5,088 nucleotides of DNA, taken from Desulfovibrio sp. GTDB lineage: Bacteria; Desulfobacterota; Desulfovibrionia; Desulfovibrionales; Desulfovibrionaceae. The notes beneath the pieces are model-generated. The model ran no database searches and was not told where the DNA came from. It worked only from the letters and a program-made list of their open reading frames with translations. The stretch lies in NCBI GenBank assembly GCA_031282465.1, contig JAITDR010000181.1, forward strand, positions 1-5,088. The letters are read 5' to 3'. Position 1 is the stretch's first letter, and the number at the start of each line of letters is the position of its first letter. The translations under genes were made by a program, and so were the position numbers. Of the stretch, positions 4,830-5,088 are shown in pieces.

Positions 4830-5088
4830 TGCAGCGGCTCAAACTTATCGTCGCCTTTGAAGGCACGGCCTACGCAGGCTGGCAGATCCAATCCGGGGGA
4901 GCGCGATTTGTTCCGAGTATACAGGCATGTCTGGAAGCCGCTTTTGCGCGCATCGCAGGCAGGTCTGTACGCGTACACGGGGCGGGCCGCACCGATGCCG
5001 GAGTCCACGCCGAAGGTCAAGTCTGCCATGCGGATGTGGACGAGGCGAAAATGCCTCCCGACATCCGAAAGGCGCTGAACGCCTGCCT
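4829..5088 (+). CDS. truA: tRNA pseudouridine(38-40) synthase TruA, N-terminal part (cut by window end)
   Basis: TruA converts uridines 38-40 in the anticodon arm of many tRNAs to pseudouridine. The ATG at 4829 shares one base with the stop of the MotE-like gene (TAATG), so re-initiation by the same ribosome is likely; no separate ribosome site is evident. The 86 codons present show the N-terminal strand LKLIVAFEGTAYAGWQIQ, helix SIQACLEAAFARIAG, and the catalytic motif HGAGRTDAGVHAEGQV with nucleophile D56 (equivalent to D60 in Escherichia coli). Full-length enzymes are about 260-270 residues, so roughly a third is visible. There is no frameshift in the visible part. It appears to be the third gene of the fliJ unit; promoters inside motE could also serve it. 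Confidence 0.93.
   Translation, partial: MQRLKLIVAFEGTAYAGWQIQSGGARFVPSIQACLEAAFARIAGRSVRVHGAGRTDAGVHAEGQVCHADVDEAKMPPDIRKALNAC

Noticed and set aside
1..5088. CRISPR arrays, insertion sequences, tRNA genes, phage or defence genes
   Set aside because: No regularly spaced repeats, transposase-like frames, tRNA cloverleaf or defence motifs were seen on either strand.

Overview
The window looks like chromosomal DNA from a motile, GC-rich Gram-negative bacterium, most likely a Desulfovibrio-like member of the Desulfovibrionaceae (Desulfobacterota). This is inferred from gene content, not from a marker gene. The clues are a hybrid histidine kinase tail, a Tat-exported DUF362 protein, and a fliJ / motE-like / truA cluster behind a sigma-54-type promoter. 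All recognised genes are on the + strand. No mobile element, CRISPR array, tRNA or rRNA was seen.

Layout: (1) 1-1013 is the C-terminal part of a hybrid sensor kinase, with a receiver domain, an HPt domain and a conserved-looking tail; its front end is outside the window. (2) 1014-1325 is non-coding and holds a convincing rho-independent terminator (1169-1198) and a weak promoter candidate. (3) 1326-2246 encodes a Tat-exported DUF362 protein. (4) 2247-2739 holds a possible 24-residue membrane peptide gene (2451-2525) with a strong ribosome binding site, directly behind a perfect 17-bp palindrome. A terminator-like hairpin and two more inverted repeats follow. (5) 2740-3606 encodes the membrane zinc protease HtpX. 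(6) 3615-3630 is a near-consensus -24/-12 (sigma-54) promoter in the 64-nt gap before fliJ. (7) fliJ (3671-4111), a MotE-like gene (4068-4829) and the start of truA (4829 to the edge) form an overlapping cluster.

How the genes fit together: FliJ is a soluble part of the flagellar export apparatus, and the MotE-like protein is a membrane-anchored coiled-coil protein with an MgtE-N/FliG-like helical domain. Both suggest a flagellar unit. The sigma-54 element would tie it to the flagellar regulatory cascade and would also carry the tRNA pseudouridine synthase gene truA along. The kinase, DUF362 and HtpX genes look like separate units, with a terminator or a sizeable gap between them. Nothing here amounts to a clear new multi-gene system. 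The most interesting items are the sigma-54 promoter driving fliJ-motE-truA and the undescribed small ORF with its palindromic leader.
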